Source of the DNA: CAYIBD01 sp964361655
GTDB taxonomy: Bacteria > Patescibacteriota > Minisyncoccia > Sungbacterales > SURF-37
NCBI GenBank assembly: GCA_964361655.1
Contig: CAYIBD010000001.1
Coordinates: forward strand, 1 to 44,358
Direction: 5' to 3'
Length of the DNA stretch: 44,358 nt
Part shown: piece after piece, positions 7,177-14,696 of the stretch
Layout of the letters: every line of letters begins with the position of its first letter
How positions within the stretch are numbered: the stretch's first letter is position 1
The notes under the pieces: model-generated
Seen by the model: the letters and a program-made list of their open reading frames with translations, nothing else
Told to the model about the DNA's origin: nothing
Databases searched by the model: none
Position numbers and translations under genes: made by a program

Positions 7177-8291
7177 GGGTCCTCGTGATCGGAACCGATA
7201 CCTCGATATTCCAAGCGGGTGCCGAAGCCCGCAGCCGGGTGGCGGCCTACGGCCGACTCTTTGATGCGTACCAGGTGATAGTCATGAGCGCGCCCGGTTT
7301 CAGGGAGGAAACGCTTGAGGGCGGAGCCCGCCTTTACCCAACAAACTCGCGCTGGTTTTTTCTCCGGCCGTTTGATGCCGTTCGAATTGGCCGGCAGATC
7401 GCCCGGCCGCACGGCATTGATGCCATCTCTGCACAAGATCCGGCCGAATCCGGTCTTGCCGGTTGGCTCTTGAAGCGCGCCACTGGCCTCCCGCTTCACA
7501 TTCAACTCCACGCCGACTTCTTCAGTCCGCATTTTCGCCGCAACTCCTGGAAGGAACGACTGCGGTATTGGCTCGCGCGTTTCATGGTGCCGCGAGGGGA
7601 TGCCTTCCGCGTCGTATCACAACGTATTAAGCGTTCCCTTGATTCAGGATTCAAGATTCCTCATTCACCGATCATGGTGTTGCCGATTTTCGTAGACCGC
7701 GAGCGCTTTGCCAACGCCAAACCGTCATTTGACCTCCACCAGCGGTACCCGGAGCTTGATTTCATCATTCTCATGGTCTCGCGCCTCGTGCGGGAGAAGA
7801 ACTTTGGGCTTGCGCTAGAGGCGTTCGCCGATCTTCTCAAGGAATTCCCTAAAGCCGGCCTCATCATTGTTGGTGACGGGCCAGAGCGGAAGAATCTAGA
7901 ATCTAGAATTCAGTATCTAGAATTGACGGGGCGTGTGAAGCTTGAGGGCTGGCAGAGCGATTTAACCTCGTACTACAAGACAGCGGATCTCTATCTTCTC
8001 ACCTCGAACTTCGAGGGCTACGGCCGGAGCGTGGTTGAGGCCGCTGCAAGCGGCTTGCCAATCCTCATGACCGACGTCGGCGTGGCTGGCGAGCTTATTC
8101 GCGACGGTGAAACCGGCCGCATTGTTCTGGCGAGAGATCGCCCGGCACTTATGCGAGCACTCCTTGAAGCCCGCCGTAACTATCCGGAGATGCGCCGGAT
8201 GGCCGAGAAAGCACAAGCGGAAGTTCTCGCACTCGAGCCGCGGACTTGGGAGGAATACCTTACGGCCTATCGTCGCGCGTTCAGTTTTTAG
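7173..8291 (+). CDS. GT4-family glycosyltransferase
   Basis: GT-B fold glycosyltransferase of about 372 residues. The N-terminal nucleotide-fold strand is VRVLVIGTDTSIFQAGAEAR, and the C-terminal donor site reads LTSNFEGYGRSVVEAAASGLP, with LIIVGDGPERKNLES before it. I start it at GTG 7173, which overlaps the preceding stop as GTGA and places the first beta strand at the terminus; an ATG at 7143 would add ten residues and overlap the previous gene by 34 bases. The same CCGTGA junction is used by the gene at 19537. Two heptad-repeat tracts lie in frame: 7640-7667 (encoding LDSGFKIPHS) and 7891-7925 (encoding NLESRIQYLEL). Donor and acceptor unknown. Confidence 0.85.
   Translation: MRVLVIGTDTSIFQAGAEARSRVAAYGRLFDAYQVIVMSAPGFREETLEGGARLYPTNSRWFFLRPFDAVRIGRQIARPHGIDAISAQDPAESGLAGWLLKRATGLPLHIQLHADFFSPHFRRNSWKERLRYWLARFMVPRGDAFRVVSQRIKRSLDSGFKIPHSPIMVLPIFVDRERFANAKPSFDLHQRYPELDFIILMVSRLVREKNFGLALEAFADLLKEFPKAGLIIVGDGPERKNLESRIQYLELTGRVKLEGWQSDLTSYYKTADLYLLTSNFEGYGRSVVEAAASGLPILMTDVGVAGELIRDGETGRIVLARDRPALMRALLEARRNYPEMRRMAEKAQAEVLALEPRTWEEYLTAYRRAFSF
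7640..7667. repeat. in-frame heptanucleotide repeat tract
   Basis: Four degenerate 7-base units (TGATTCA, GGATTCA, then AGATTCC, TCATTCA) inside the GT4 gene, at the linker before the VLPIFVD strand. The period is not a multiple of three, yet the frame is kept. Confidence 0.55.
7891..7925. repeat. in-frame heptanucleotide repeat tract after the GDGPE motif
   Basis: Five units of AGAATCT and variants (AGAATTC, AGTATCT, AGAATTG) immediately after the GDGPER codons; 35 bases. It occupies the place of the helix that normally follows GDGPE-x-x-NLE in GT4 proteins. Confidence 0.7.
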
Positions 8292-8396
8292 TTCTTAGTT
8301 ATTGGTTGCAGTTTGTAGTTTTTAGTTGCAGTTGGCGATGAACTAAAACCAAGAACCAGAAAACTGAAACCAAAAACTACTAACCAAGAACTAGCT
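8287..8396. repeat. intergenic pair of opposed heptanucleotide arrays
   Basis: Seven units of the type TTTAGTT, CTTAGTT, ATTGGTT (8287-8335) are followed by CGATG and then eight units of the opposite sense such as AACTAAA, ACCAAGA, ACCAGAA (8341-8396). Together they fill the whole gap between two GT4 genes and could fold into a long imperfect hairpin. The first unit contains the stop codon of the upstream gene. No oligo-T run marks it as an ordinary terminator. Confidence 0.75.
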
Positions 8397-8399
8397 CAC

Positions 8400-8525
8400 A
8401 TGAGAATCTTCTACGTAACTAACGCCCGCCTTCCGACCGAGAAAGCCCATGGCTTGGCTACCGTCAAGCTCTCGGAGGCATTGGCCAAGCTCGGGCATGA
8501 GGTTATAATTTTCCATCCCTGGCGG
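8400..8525 (+). CDS. GT4-like glycosyltransferase, N-terminal fragment (cut by assembly gap)
   Basis: 42 residues starting MRIFYVTNARLPTEKAHGLA and continuing with KLSEALAKLGHEVIIFHPWR, which is the first Rossmann strand and helix of a GT-B glycosyltransferase. The frame then enters 100 Ns. The C-terminal part of a GT4 protein resumes after the gap, so this is most likely one gene whose central roughly 200 residues were not assembled. The interruption is technical rather than a pseudogene as far as can be told. Confidence 0.65.
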
Positions 8526-8625
8526 NNNNNNNNNNNNNNNNNNNNNNNNNNNNNNNNNNNNNNNNNNNNNNNNNNNNNNNNNNNNNNNNNNNNNNNNNNN
8601 NNNNNNNNNNNNNNNNNNNNNNNNN
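8526..8625. other. assembly gap (100 N)
   Basis: Exactly 100 N, the usual placeholder for a scaffold gap of unknown length. The flanking reading frames belong to the two ends of a glycosyltransferase, so at least several hundred bases are probably missing. Confidence 0.97.
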
Positions 8626-8982
8626 CCGTGGGCCGAAATTCCAATATGGTTGAAAGCTGCGGATGTTCTCGTACTGCCCAACACCGGCCGGATGAAGGTC
8701 TCGCAGTACTACACCTCGCCGATGAAACTTTTTGAGTACATGGCTTCAGGCCGGCCGATCGTGGCCTCGGACATCCCTTCCATCCGCGAAGTTGTTGATG
8801 AGTCAATGGTCCTTTTTGCGACCCCTGATAACCCTCGCTCTTTTGCTGATGCCATCCGGCAGGCGCTCGCAAACCTTGGAGAAGCCAAACGCCGTATAGC
8901 CCACGCCCGGCAGGAGGTGGCCCAATACACCTGGGAGGCCCGGGCCCAGAGGATTTTGTCTCACCTTGGCTTGCAATTTTAA
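8626..8982 (+). CDS. GT4-like glycosyltransferase, C-terminal fragment
   Basis: About 118 residues after the gap, open from the first base: AEIPIWLKAADVLVLPNTG, then YYTSPMKLFEYMASGRPIVA, the acceptor/donor-site half of a GT4 enzyme (E of LFEYMASG matching the E-x7-E motif region). It ends with an RILSHLGLQF tail. It probably belongs with the fragment at 8400; the alternative is two different glycosyltransferase genes with other genes lost in the gap. The -35 box of the next operon overlaps its last codons. Confidence 0.7.
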   Translation, partial: PWAEIPIWLKAADVLVLPNTGRMKVSQYYTSPMKLFEYMASGRPIVASDIPSIREVVDESMVLFATPDNPRSFADAIRQALANLGEAKRRIAHARQEVAQYTWEARAQRILSHLGLQF

Positions 8983-8999
8983 TTAAACTGTTGTAATAT
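8971..8999 (+). promoter_or_regulatory. sigma70-like promoter before the APH-fold kinase gene
   Basis: TTGCAA (8971-8976) and TAATAT (8994-8999) with a 17-base AT-rich spacer. The expected start lies about 50 bases before the ATG at 9061, giving a leader with the strong Shine-Dalgarno GGGAGGAGGAG just upstream of the ATG. Confidence 0.6.
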
Positions 9000-9060
9000 A
9001 CCTCTGCTCTTTAGACCGTGGATACTATTCGGACAACCTAGCCGCGAAGGGAGGAGGAGA

Positions 9061-10059
9061 ATGGGCAATGAAAGGAAGCCGAGCATCGCCGAGGTTCGGC
9101 AGTGGCTGGATGTGCGGAATCCCCTCGCGCTCTCGGGCGCGGAGGTCGGGGTGGTGAGCGAGCGGAACCATCTCATCTATCACGTCACGAAGGGGGAGCG
9201 GGTATATGCGCTCCGGCTGATTAATCCGGAGAGCTACCGTCGGGGCGAGTGGATCTCAATGACCGAGGAATTCGAGATCCTGAAGGCGATCGAGCCGACG
9301 GGACTCGGGCCAAGGGCCTATGCGTTCGAGTGGGGGGCTCCCTACATGACGCAGCCATTGTCGTTCATGATCCAGGAGTTCGTTGAGGCTGCCTGCTTCA
9401 ATGGCTTGAAGCCACTTACCGAGGAGCACCTGGTGGGTGCGGCGTGGGCTATCGCGCTTCTAAACCAGCAGCCGATCAGTCCCGAGCGGTTTCCGTTCAT
9501 GCGGAAGTATGTTCACGAGGGATTTCAGCGTGCGAAACTTGCCGGGTACTTCCGGCTCGTGGACTCGTTCCGGCGCTTGCCGCGCCGAGACGTTCTCCAG
9601 TGGGCGGTCCGCATCATGCCCATCGTCCGCAAAACGTCGCATCTGCTCACTAAGGCCGAATATCTGTTGCCCTCGGAATTCTCGTTTCATTTCGACGGCG
9701 CGCATACCGGCAACACCTACTGGCGCGACGGCCGGACGGTGTTCCTCGACTGGCAAAAAATCAGTTTGAGGAACGATCCCTCCTTCACGCTCGTTCGCTT
9801 TGCCACGTCAGTGGGCGAGAAAGGCGTGGTGCCGGAGCGTGTATGGGAGACGCTCGTCAACTCGTACCTCGACGTGCGTCCGGACGCCCCCAATTTCCCC
9901 GAGCTTGCCTGGGTGCGGCTCCTCGAGCGCCAGACCGCTGATCTCGTCTGGGTGCTGTGGGACGCGGCGCGCCGTGGCGATCGCCGGCCGGTGGAGGAGG
10001 GGACGAGCGTCGTCCACCGGTACGCGGAGGTGCAGCAGATGCTTCTGCGATACCGCTAG
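9061..10059 (+). CDS. APH/choline-kinase-fold small-molecule kinase
   Basis: 332 residues. The C-lobe carries the aminoglycoside-phosphotransferase-family catalytic motif in the form FHFDGAHTGNTYW (H210, D212, N218), followed by the metal-binding Asp in VFLDWQKIS (D230) and DPSFTLVRFA. The N-lobe strand YALRLINP has Arg where classical family members often have Lys. By family knowledge it uses ATP to phosphorylate a hydroxyl of a small molecule such as a sugar, amino alcohol or glycan headgroup; antibiotic resistance is not implied. It has its own promoter and an unusually strong ribosome-binding site. A hairpin terminator separates it from a related gene at 10151 in which these catalytic residues are gone. 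Confidence 0.75.
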   Translation: MGNERKPSIAEVRQWLDVRNPLALSGAEVGVVSERNHLIYHVTKGERVYALRLINPESYRRGEWISMTEEFEILKAIEPTGLGPRAYAFEWGAPYMTQPLSFMIQEFVEAACFNGLKPLTEEHLVGAAWAIALLNQQPISPERFPFMRKYVHEGFQRAKLAGYFRLVDSFRRLPRRDVLQWAVRIMPIVRKTSHLLTKAEYLLPSEFSFHFDGAHTGNTYWRDGRTVFLDWQKISLRNDPSFTLVRFATSVGEKGVVPERVWETLVNSYLDVRPDAPNFPELAWVRLLERQTADLVWVLWDAARRGDRRPVEEGTSVVHRYAEVQQMLLRYR

Positions 10060-10081
10060 GATGGAGATCTTTGCGCGATAC

Positions 10082-10119
10082 ACGGCGGGTAGCCAGTATG
10101 GGCCCGCCGTTTTTCTTTT
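10082..10119 (+). terminator. intrinsic terminator after the APH-fold kinase
   Basis: Perfect 8-base stem ACGGCGGG (10082-10089) with CCCGCCGT (10103-10110), a 13-base loop and then T-rich sequence (TTTTTCTTTTG). It would end the kinase transcript and uncouple it from the paralogue downstream. Confidence 0.75.
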
Positions 10120-10150
10120 GTCTGATGTGTGTTACCTTGAAATAGCTAGT

Positions 10151-11134
10151 ATGCAGCAGCCGCCGAGCATTGCCGCGATTACCGGCTGGCTCCGTGCCAA
10201 GCGTCCACTCGGCATCAGCGACCCTATCACGGTGACGGATATTGATCCCAAGCCATGGTCGGGCCATTTTAATTACCTCGTGACCGCACCGGGGCAGCGC
10301 TTCGTGCTCCGCTTTAAAGGGCCGGAGTGGGGCGAGCCGGCGAGCGGGATCGTCAACGAGTACGAGAATTTGAAACTGCTTGAGTCCTATGCCGTGGGGC
10401 CGCGTGTTTTCGGGCTAGAGCAAGATTTCTTCGGTGAGCCGGCGATGTTCATGGAGTTCCTCGAGGGTAAGCCGCTCTCCGCATATGACTCCACGGAGCA
10501 GATGCGCTTCTTCCCGGAGGTGCTCCGCCTCATCGCAGCCGTCAACCGCATCCCCCACGAGACGCTGCCGCTTAAGCTCGACGAACCCTACGTGAGTTAC
10601 GAGCGCTCTTGGCAGGCCTGGCAGGAGCGTTTGAGCGTCATACGGGGAGCGTCGCAGCTTCAGGAGTGGGCCGGCCGGCTCGAGGCACTCCTGCCTCGTG
10701 TCGAGACCATGCTGGATCGCTTTGAGCCACGGCTCGAGCGCGTGCTCAAAGCCGTGGGCCCTTCCTTCATTTTCGCAAGTGCCCACGGTGGTCACTGCTT
10801 TCCCACCGGCGATGGGCTTCGCTTCATCAACTGGGAGAAGACGAGCTCTGGCGACCCAAGCTTCACCCTTGCGGTCTTTCTTGCCTCGATCAGCGCACGT
10901 CCGGATTTCGAGACCGTGAAAACCCGGATGGTGGAGGAATATACTGCCGAGGTGCCAATACCGGAGTTTTCGGCATTGTTAGAAGAGCGCCTCGCTGAAC
11001 GAGAAGTTTCAAACCTCTTTTGGGTGCTTTGGGCTTACGTCAACCGCAGGGATACCGCGCCGCCGGATACAGCCACCGGAGCGCCAGCGCGCTACGAGCG
11101 CGTTTTAGAAATTTTGGACCGTTACGCGGCATGA
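10151..11134 (+). CDS. degenerate APH-fold paralogue (probable pseudokinase)
   Basis: 327 residues, clearly related to the preceding kinase: both contain NEYE/TEEFE-type helix C sequences, and DPSFTL followed by a hydrophobic helix and VLWA/VLWD near the end. The catalytic loop here reads SFIFASAHGGHCFP, so the His and Asp of the HxD motif are Ala209 and Ala211. The metal-binding Asp is Asn (FINWEK, N227). The loss of all three makes phosphotransfer unlikely, while the rest of the fold is intact and uninterrupted, so this looks like a maintained pseudokinase. Start set at ATG 10151, where similarity to the paralogue begins. Its stop overlaps the next start as ATGA, so it is co-translated with a membrane protein. 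Confidence 0.72.
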   Translation: MQQPPSIAAITGWLRAKRPLGISDPITVTDIDPKPWSGHFNYLVTAPGQRFVLRFKGPEWGEPASGIVNEYENLKLLESYAVGPRVFGLEQDFFGEPAMFMEFLEGKPLSAYDSTEQMRFFPEVLRLIAAVNRIPHETLPLKLDEPYVSYERSWQAWQERLSVIRGASQLQEWAGRLEALLPRVETMLDRFEPRLERVLKAVGPSFIFASAHGGHCFPTGDGLRFINWEKTSSGDPSFTLAVFLASISARPDFETVKTRMVEEYTAEVPIPEFSALLEERLAEREVSNLFWVLWAYVNRRDTAPPDTATGAPARYERVLEILDRYAA

Positions 11135-12849
11135 AGATGCAGTTTCTCCGCCTCCACTGGCCGGCGCTGGCGCTTGCGCTCCTGGTGGGGTTAGTCATGG
11201 TCCTCCCAGCGCTTGGCGCCAAGCTCCGCTCCGGTATCTCGTTTGATCACCCGGCGAACATCCGCATTGACGATGAGTATTGGTACTTTGCCCGGATTCG
11301 TGAGGTGCTGGACGGCCACCCCACCATCGGCAACCCCTACCTCTGGGAGCATAAATCCAAGCCACCCTCGCCGGTGTTCCTGGGTGAATGGATTCTCGCC
11401 CAGCCGATTCGTCTCGTTGGCGGAGGCGTGGTTGCCTGGGGCGTCATCTATGATTTTTTCCTGCCAGCAATCATCACCCTTCTCACGTACTCGTGTCTCT
11501 ACGTCATCACCCGTCTCCGGTGGCTCGCGGTGCTCGGTGCGGTCTTCCTCATTCTCGGTTGGTCGCCGAGCGACTTTGGTCGCGCCGTGAGTCCGCAATT
11601 CAACTTCGTCTTTTGGCTTTCGCAGTTTTTGCTCCTCGAGCGGCTTGTACGGGCACATGAGGCCGCAAGACCGCTTAGCCGCCTGGCCGTACTCTCGGCG
11701 GTCAATTTCGGCCTCCTCTTCTACCTCTATCCCTACTATTGGTCATTTTACTTCGTGCTCTTGGCGTTCCTCGGCGCACTCTTTTGGTATCGGCGTGAAC
11801 GGCGGATGGTTGGAGCGCTACTCATTACACTTGGCGGAGGTCTCGTCATCGCTGCCCCTTTTTTCCTACACACACTCCGCGCTATGCAGTTGCCGGAATA
11901 CGCTGAGACGCTCCGGCGGATCAGTATGATCGACTCGCACTTCCCTTCGGGGATAGCTATCGTGGTTCCGGGGCTTGCCCTGCTTGCCGTCGTCGGAGCG
12001 CTCACCTGGAAGGGAATCGTACCGCGGACACGACACCTTGCCGTTCTCGTGGTCGGGGTTTTCGCGATCATGCTTTCGGCAAATCAGCATGTGCTGACCG
12101 GCCGCAATTTTGAGTTCTCCTCGCACTACGCGCCGCTTGCGCTTTTTTGGTTCACCTTCCTCGGCGGCTTCCTCATCTCGGCGGTATGGTTGCGGCTCGG
12201 CGCGATGCGATTCCGTATCGGCTGCGGAATCGCACTCGTGGTCATCGCCATGGCGGCGTGGAATTTCCGAGATACCGGGGCGTGGTTCCGGCCGCTGCCG
12301 GCCGAAGCTCTGGCCGCGAGCGCCGAAAACCTTGAGCTCTTCGCGTGGCTCAACGAGCATGCCGAGCCGGATGCGGTGGTCTTCGCGCCGCTCTCGGTTT
12401 CTCACCTCATGCCCATCTACACCGCTGCGAACGTTTTTTTTGCCGTGCCCGCCCGATTGTCTTTTCTCCCCGACGCTGAAGTGCTCGACCGCTTTCTCCT
12501 CAACCACTACGGTGAGAGGGTTAGCCGTGAAGGGGTGCTCGCGAACGAGCGCGCAATCTTCGGAGTGCAATTCATCAACGCCGCTGCCCACGCCCGCCAG
12601 GGGAATAAGCTCCGCGGCCTGCTGGGCCTCCGGCAAAAGCCGGTAGATCCGCTGCCGGATGAGGCCGTGGAGAGGGCTCTCGAGCGTTGGCGCGAGCTCG
12701 GCCGCACTGATTTCAGAAGCGCACTCGAGCGCTACCGCGTCGATTACCTCGTGAGCGAGACGGCGCGACCGTCGCCGGCAGCTTTGGCCATTCGGTCATT
12801 CGCCGCAGGGGACCGCGTTGGGAGATTTTCCATCTTCAAACTGCGCTAG
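11131..12849 (+). CDS. multi-membrane GT-C-like glycosyltransferase-type protein
   Basis: 572 residues with a first membrane helix (PALALALLVGLVMVLPALGA) and about nine to eleven further hydrophobic segments. The first extracytoplasmic loop contains RIDDEYWYFARIREVLDGHP, an acidic Asp-Asp-Glu cluster placed as in GT-C enzymes, and the C-terminal third (after about residue 395) is soluble. The likely role is transfer of a sugar from a lipid-phosphate donor during surface glycan assembly. Similarity is structural rather than to a named family, so an O-antigen polymerase-like or other membrane role is possible. Start at ATG 11131 overlapping the preceding stop; the ORF is open further upstream but that part is in the previous gene. 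Confidence 0.7.
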   Translation: MKMQFLRLHWPALALALLVGLVMVLPALGAKLRSGISFDHPANIRIDDEYWYFARIREVLDGHPTIGNPYLWEHKSKPPSPVFLGEWILAQPIRLVGGGVVAWGVIYDFFLPAIITLLTYSCLYVITRLRWLAVLGAVFLILGWSPSDFGRAVSPQFNFVFWLSQFLLLERLVRAHEAARPLSRLAVLSAVNFGLLFYLYPYYWSFYFVLLAFLGALFWYRRERRMVGALLITLGGGLVIAAPFFLHTLRAMQLPEYAETLRRISMIDSHFPSGIAIVVPGLALLAVVGALTWKGIVPRTRHLAVLVVGVFAIMLSANQHVLTGRNFEFSSHYAPLALFWFTFLGGFLISAVWLRLGAMRFRIGCGIALVVIAMAAWNFRDTGAWFRPLPAEALAASAENLELFAWLNEHAEPDAVVFAPLSVSHLMPIYTAANVFFAVPARLSFLPDAEVLDRFLLNHYGERVSREGVLANERAIFGVQFINAAAHARQGNKLRGLLGLRQKPVDPLPDEAVERALERWRELGRTDFRSALERYRVDYLVSETARPSPAALAIRSFAAGDRVGRFSIFKLR

Positions 12850-12898
12850 AACCGCTTAAGACCGCACGGGGGTAAGATAAGGATAGACAGAGTCATTT

Positions 12899-13591
12899 AT
12901 GGATATTACGGCCGCAATCATCCTTGCGGGCGGCAAAGGAACTCGGCTGCCGCTGTCAGCGCGCGATATACCAAAGGCGTTGGTTGACGTTGGGGGCAGG
13001 CCGATCCTCGCCCATCAAATTGATTGGCTCGTCAGTTCCGGTTTCGAGCGCATACGCCTCGCACTCGGACATCGCGCCGAGGCCGTTATTTCCTTCGCGG
13101 ATGGGGCTGGGTACCGCTGCGAGTATATGGTCGAACCCGAACCCCTTGGCACCGGTGGGGCGGTGAAGTTCGCGAGCCACGGTCTGACCGAGCCCTTCCT
13201 GGTTTTGAATGGCGACATCCTCGCTGATTTTGACTTTGCGGCCATCATCCGCGCCCATCAGCCGGATACTGCCCTCCTCGTCTCGCATTGGCGCGATGAT
13301 GCCAGCGACTTTGGGCTCTTGGAGATTGATGGCGAGGAATCGGTGCGTGAGTTCCGTGAGAAACCGGAACGGCGCGAACCCGGCCACATCAACGCCGGAT
13401 GCTACATCCTCCATCCGGAGGATGTTCATGCCGTTCCGCAGCGGGCGTTCATGCTCGAGCAGGAACTTTTCCCGAAGCTCGCCGCCGCGGGACGGCTCAA
13501 GACCCATATCCACCGCGGATGGTGGGAGGATCTGGGCACGGAGGAGCGCCTCGAACGGGCACGCTCGGTATTCGCCGGGAAGTATGGGTAG
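12899..13591 (+). CDS. sugar-1-phosphate nucleotidyltransferase
   Basis: 230 residues matching the NTP_transferase family in length for short (HddC-like) members. The N-terminal nucleotide-binding loop is IILAGGKGTRLPL with the downstream IPKALVDVGGRPIL; LGTGGAVKFA and VLNGDILADFDF supply the substrate and metal-binding Asp; EKPE and HINAGCYILHPE follow. It should couple a sugar-1-phosphate to an NTP, making a nucleotide sugar; guanylyl transfer to a mannose or heptose-type phosphate is the best guess from size and from the GDP-mannose 4,6-dehydratase elsewhere in the window. There is no obvious promoter; it follows the membrane protein by 49 bases and overlaps the next GT4 by 8 bases. Confidence 0.82.
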   Translation: MDITAAIILAGGKGTRLPLSARDIPKALVDVGGRPILAHQIDWLVSSGFERIRLALGHRAEAVISFADGAGYRCEYMVEPEPLGTGGAVKFASHGLTEPFLVLNGDILADFDFAAIIRAHQPDTALLVSHWRDDASDFGLLEIDGEESVREFREKPERREPGHINAGCYILHPEDVHAVPQRAFMLEQELFPKLAAAGRLKTHIHRGWWEDLGTEERLERARSVFAGKYG

Positions 13592-14696
13592 TCGCGCCAC
13601 GCCGCGGATCGTCTACGTGCTGCCGGAATACGACGAGAATACCGGCAGTCATTTTTTTCATTTGTATGAACTGGTGCGGCGGGCGGCCGGGGTACTGGAT
13701 CTCTTGGTGGTGATTGAGGGGGCTCGCGGTGACCCGCGAGGCCTCGCGGCGTCATACTACCGCCAGCGTTTCTCCTGGCCGCCCTTGAGGTTCTTGGAGC
13801 TCTTGGCCGTGCTCATTCGCGAGCGGCTCCGCGGTTGCCGCAATTTCTATGTTCACTATTCGTTCTACGGCGCCATTACCGCCTGGTCGGTGGCGCGCAC
13901 GCTGGGCGGCCGAGTTTTTTACTGGAATTCCGGGGAGCCGTGGAAATACGCTCGGCCGCGGTTGGAGGAGACCGTGTTCCGGTTCATTCTGCGGCACACG
14001 ATTCTCGTTACCAATCCGCCCGGCCTGGCCGAAGAATACCGCCAGCGCTACCGCCTGCGGCCGGATCGTATCCGCATCCTTCCGCACTTTATTGAGGTGG
14101 CAAGGTTTCAGGCACCAGGCACTAGGGAACAGGCACGGCCGAAGCTTGGATTGCGCGAGGACGCAAAGATAGTTCTGTTCGTGCACCGACTGTCGCGGCG
14201 AAAGGGCGCTCACCTCCTTTCGGAAATAGCTGCGGCTGTTATCAAACTGGAGAGGCGTGCTATGTTTATTGTGGTTGGCGATGGACCGGAGAAAAAGAAT
14301 CTTGAATCAAGAATCAAGAATCAAGGGCTGGAGCCGTATGTCCGGTTGGTTGGTGAAGTTCCGCAACGGGACATCGTGCCGTACTTCCACGCCGCCGACG
14401 TTTTTCTGCTTCCATCGGAGGAAGAGGGCTTCCCGCACGTCCTCCTGGAGGCCGCGGCTGCTGGCGTGCCGTTCGTGGCAGCAGATGTCGGGGGGATCCG
14501 GGAGATGCTTCCGCCGGCGCTCAATCACTGGCTTGCCCCCAGCGGCGACGTGGGTATCTTTTCCTCAAAGCTCCTCGAGCTCCTGGTACTTCCCCAATCA
14601 GATCTGGAGCGTGTTGCCCCGGCAGTGCAGGTATGGGTGCAGCAGTATGACATTGATGCCGTGCTTTCGGGGTTCGTAGGCCTCTTTCGATCATGA
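13584..14696 (+). CDS. GT4-family glycosyltransferase with heptad-repeat insertions
   Basis: 370 residues, GT-B fold. The N-terminus is RIVYVLPEYDENTGSHFFHL; the donor-site half contains LFVHRLSRRKGAHLL, VVGDGPEKKNLES, and LPSEEEGFPHVLLEAAAAGVP with the E-x7-E pair. Start ATG 13584 lies 8 bases inside the preceding nucleotidyltransferase. Two tracts of 7-base repeats are translated in frame: 14109-14136 (VARFQAPGTREQARP region) and 14296-14330 (NLESRIKNQGLE). The second occupies the same site as the tract at 7891-7925 in another GT4. Donor and acceptor unknown; the position beside a nucleotidyltransferase suggests it may use that product. Confidence 0.85.
   Translation: MGSRATPRIVYVLPEYDENTGSHFFHLYELVRRAAGVLDLLVVIEGARGDPRGLAASYYRQRFSWPPLRFLELLAVLIRERLRGCRNFYVHYSFYGAITAWSVARTLGGRVFYWNSGEPWKYARPRLEETVFRFILRHTILVTNPPGLAEEYRQRYRLRPDRIRILPHFIEVARFQAPGTREQARPKLGLREDAKIVLFVHRLSRRKGAHLLSEIAAAVIKLERRAMFIVVGDGPEKKNLESRIKNQGLEPYVRLVGEVPQRDIVPYFHAADVFLLPSEEEGFPHVLLEAAAAGVPFVAADVGGIREMLPPALNHWLAPSGDVGIFSSKLLELLVLPQSDLERVAPAVQVWVQQYDIDAVLSGFVGLFRS
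14109..14136. repeat. in-frame CAGGCAC heptad repeats
   Basis: CAGGCAC at 14109-14115, 14116-14122 and 14130-14136, with a diverged unit TAGGGAA in between: four consecutive heptads. The unit sequence differs from the other tracts but the period is the same. Confidence 0.7.
14296..14330. repeat. in-frame heptanucleotide repeat tract after the GDGPE motif
   Basis: Five heptads: AGAATCT, TGAATCA, AGAATCA twice, then AGGGCTG. It directly follows the GDGPEK codons, the same position as 7891-7925. Confidence 0.7.

Noticed and set aside
8391..8872. Minus-strand open frames running through the N gap
   Set aside because: They exist only because Ns have no stop codons, and they are antisense to GT4 sequence.
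9061..10059. Aminoglycoside resistance gene
   Set aside because: Only the fold and catalytic motif match; the glycan-cluster context and lack of specific resistance-family sequence do not support a resistance call.
9800..10150. N-terminal extension of the degenerate kinase into the upstream gene
   Set aside because: The extension lies out of frame within the intact kinase and across a terminator; similarity to the paralogue starts at ATG 10151.
11866..12636. Long minus-strand open frame (256 codons) inside the GT-C-like gene
   Set aside because: It is antisense to a clear membrane protein and has the Arg/Glu-rich composition typical of antisense shadows in GC-rich DNA.
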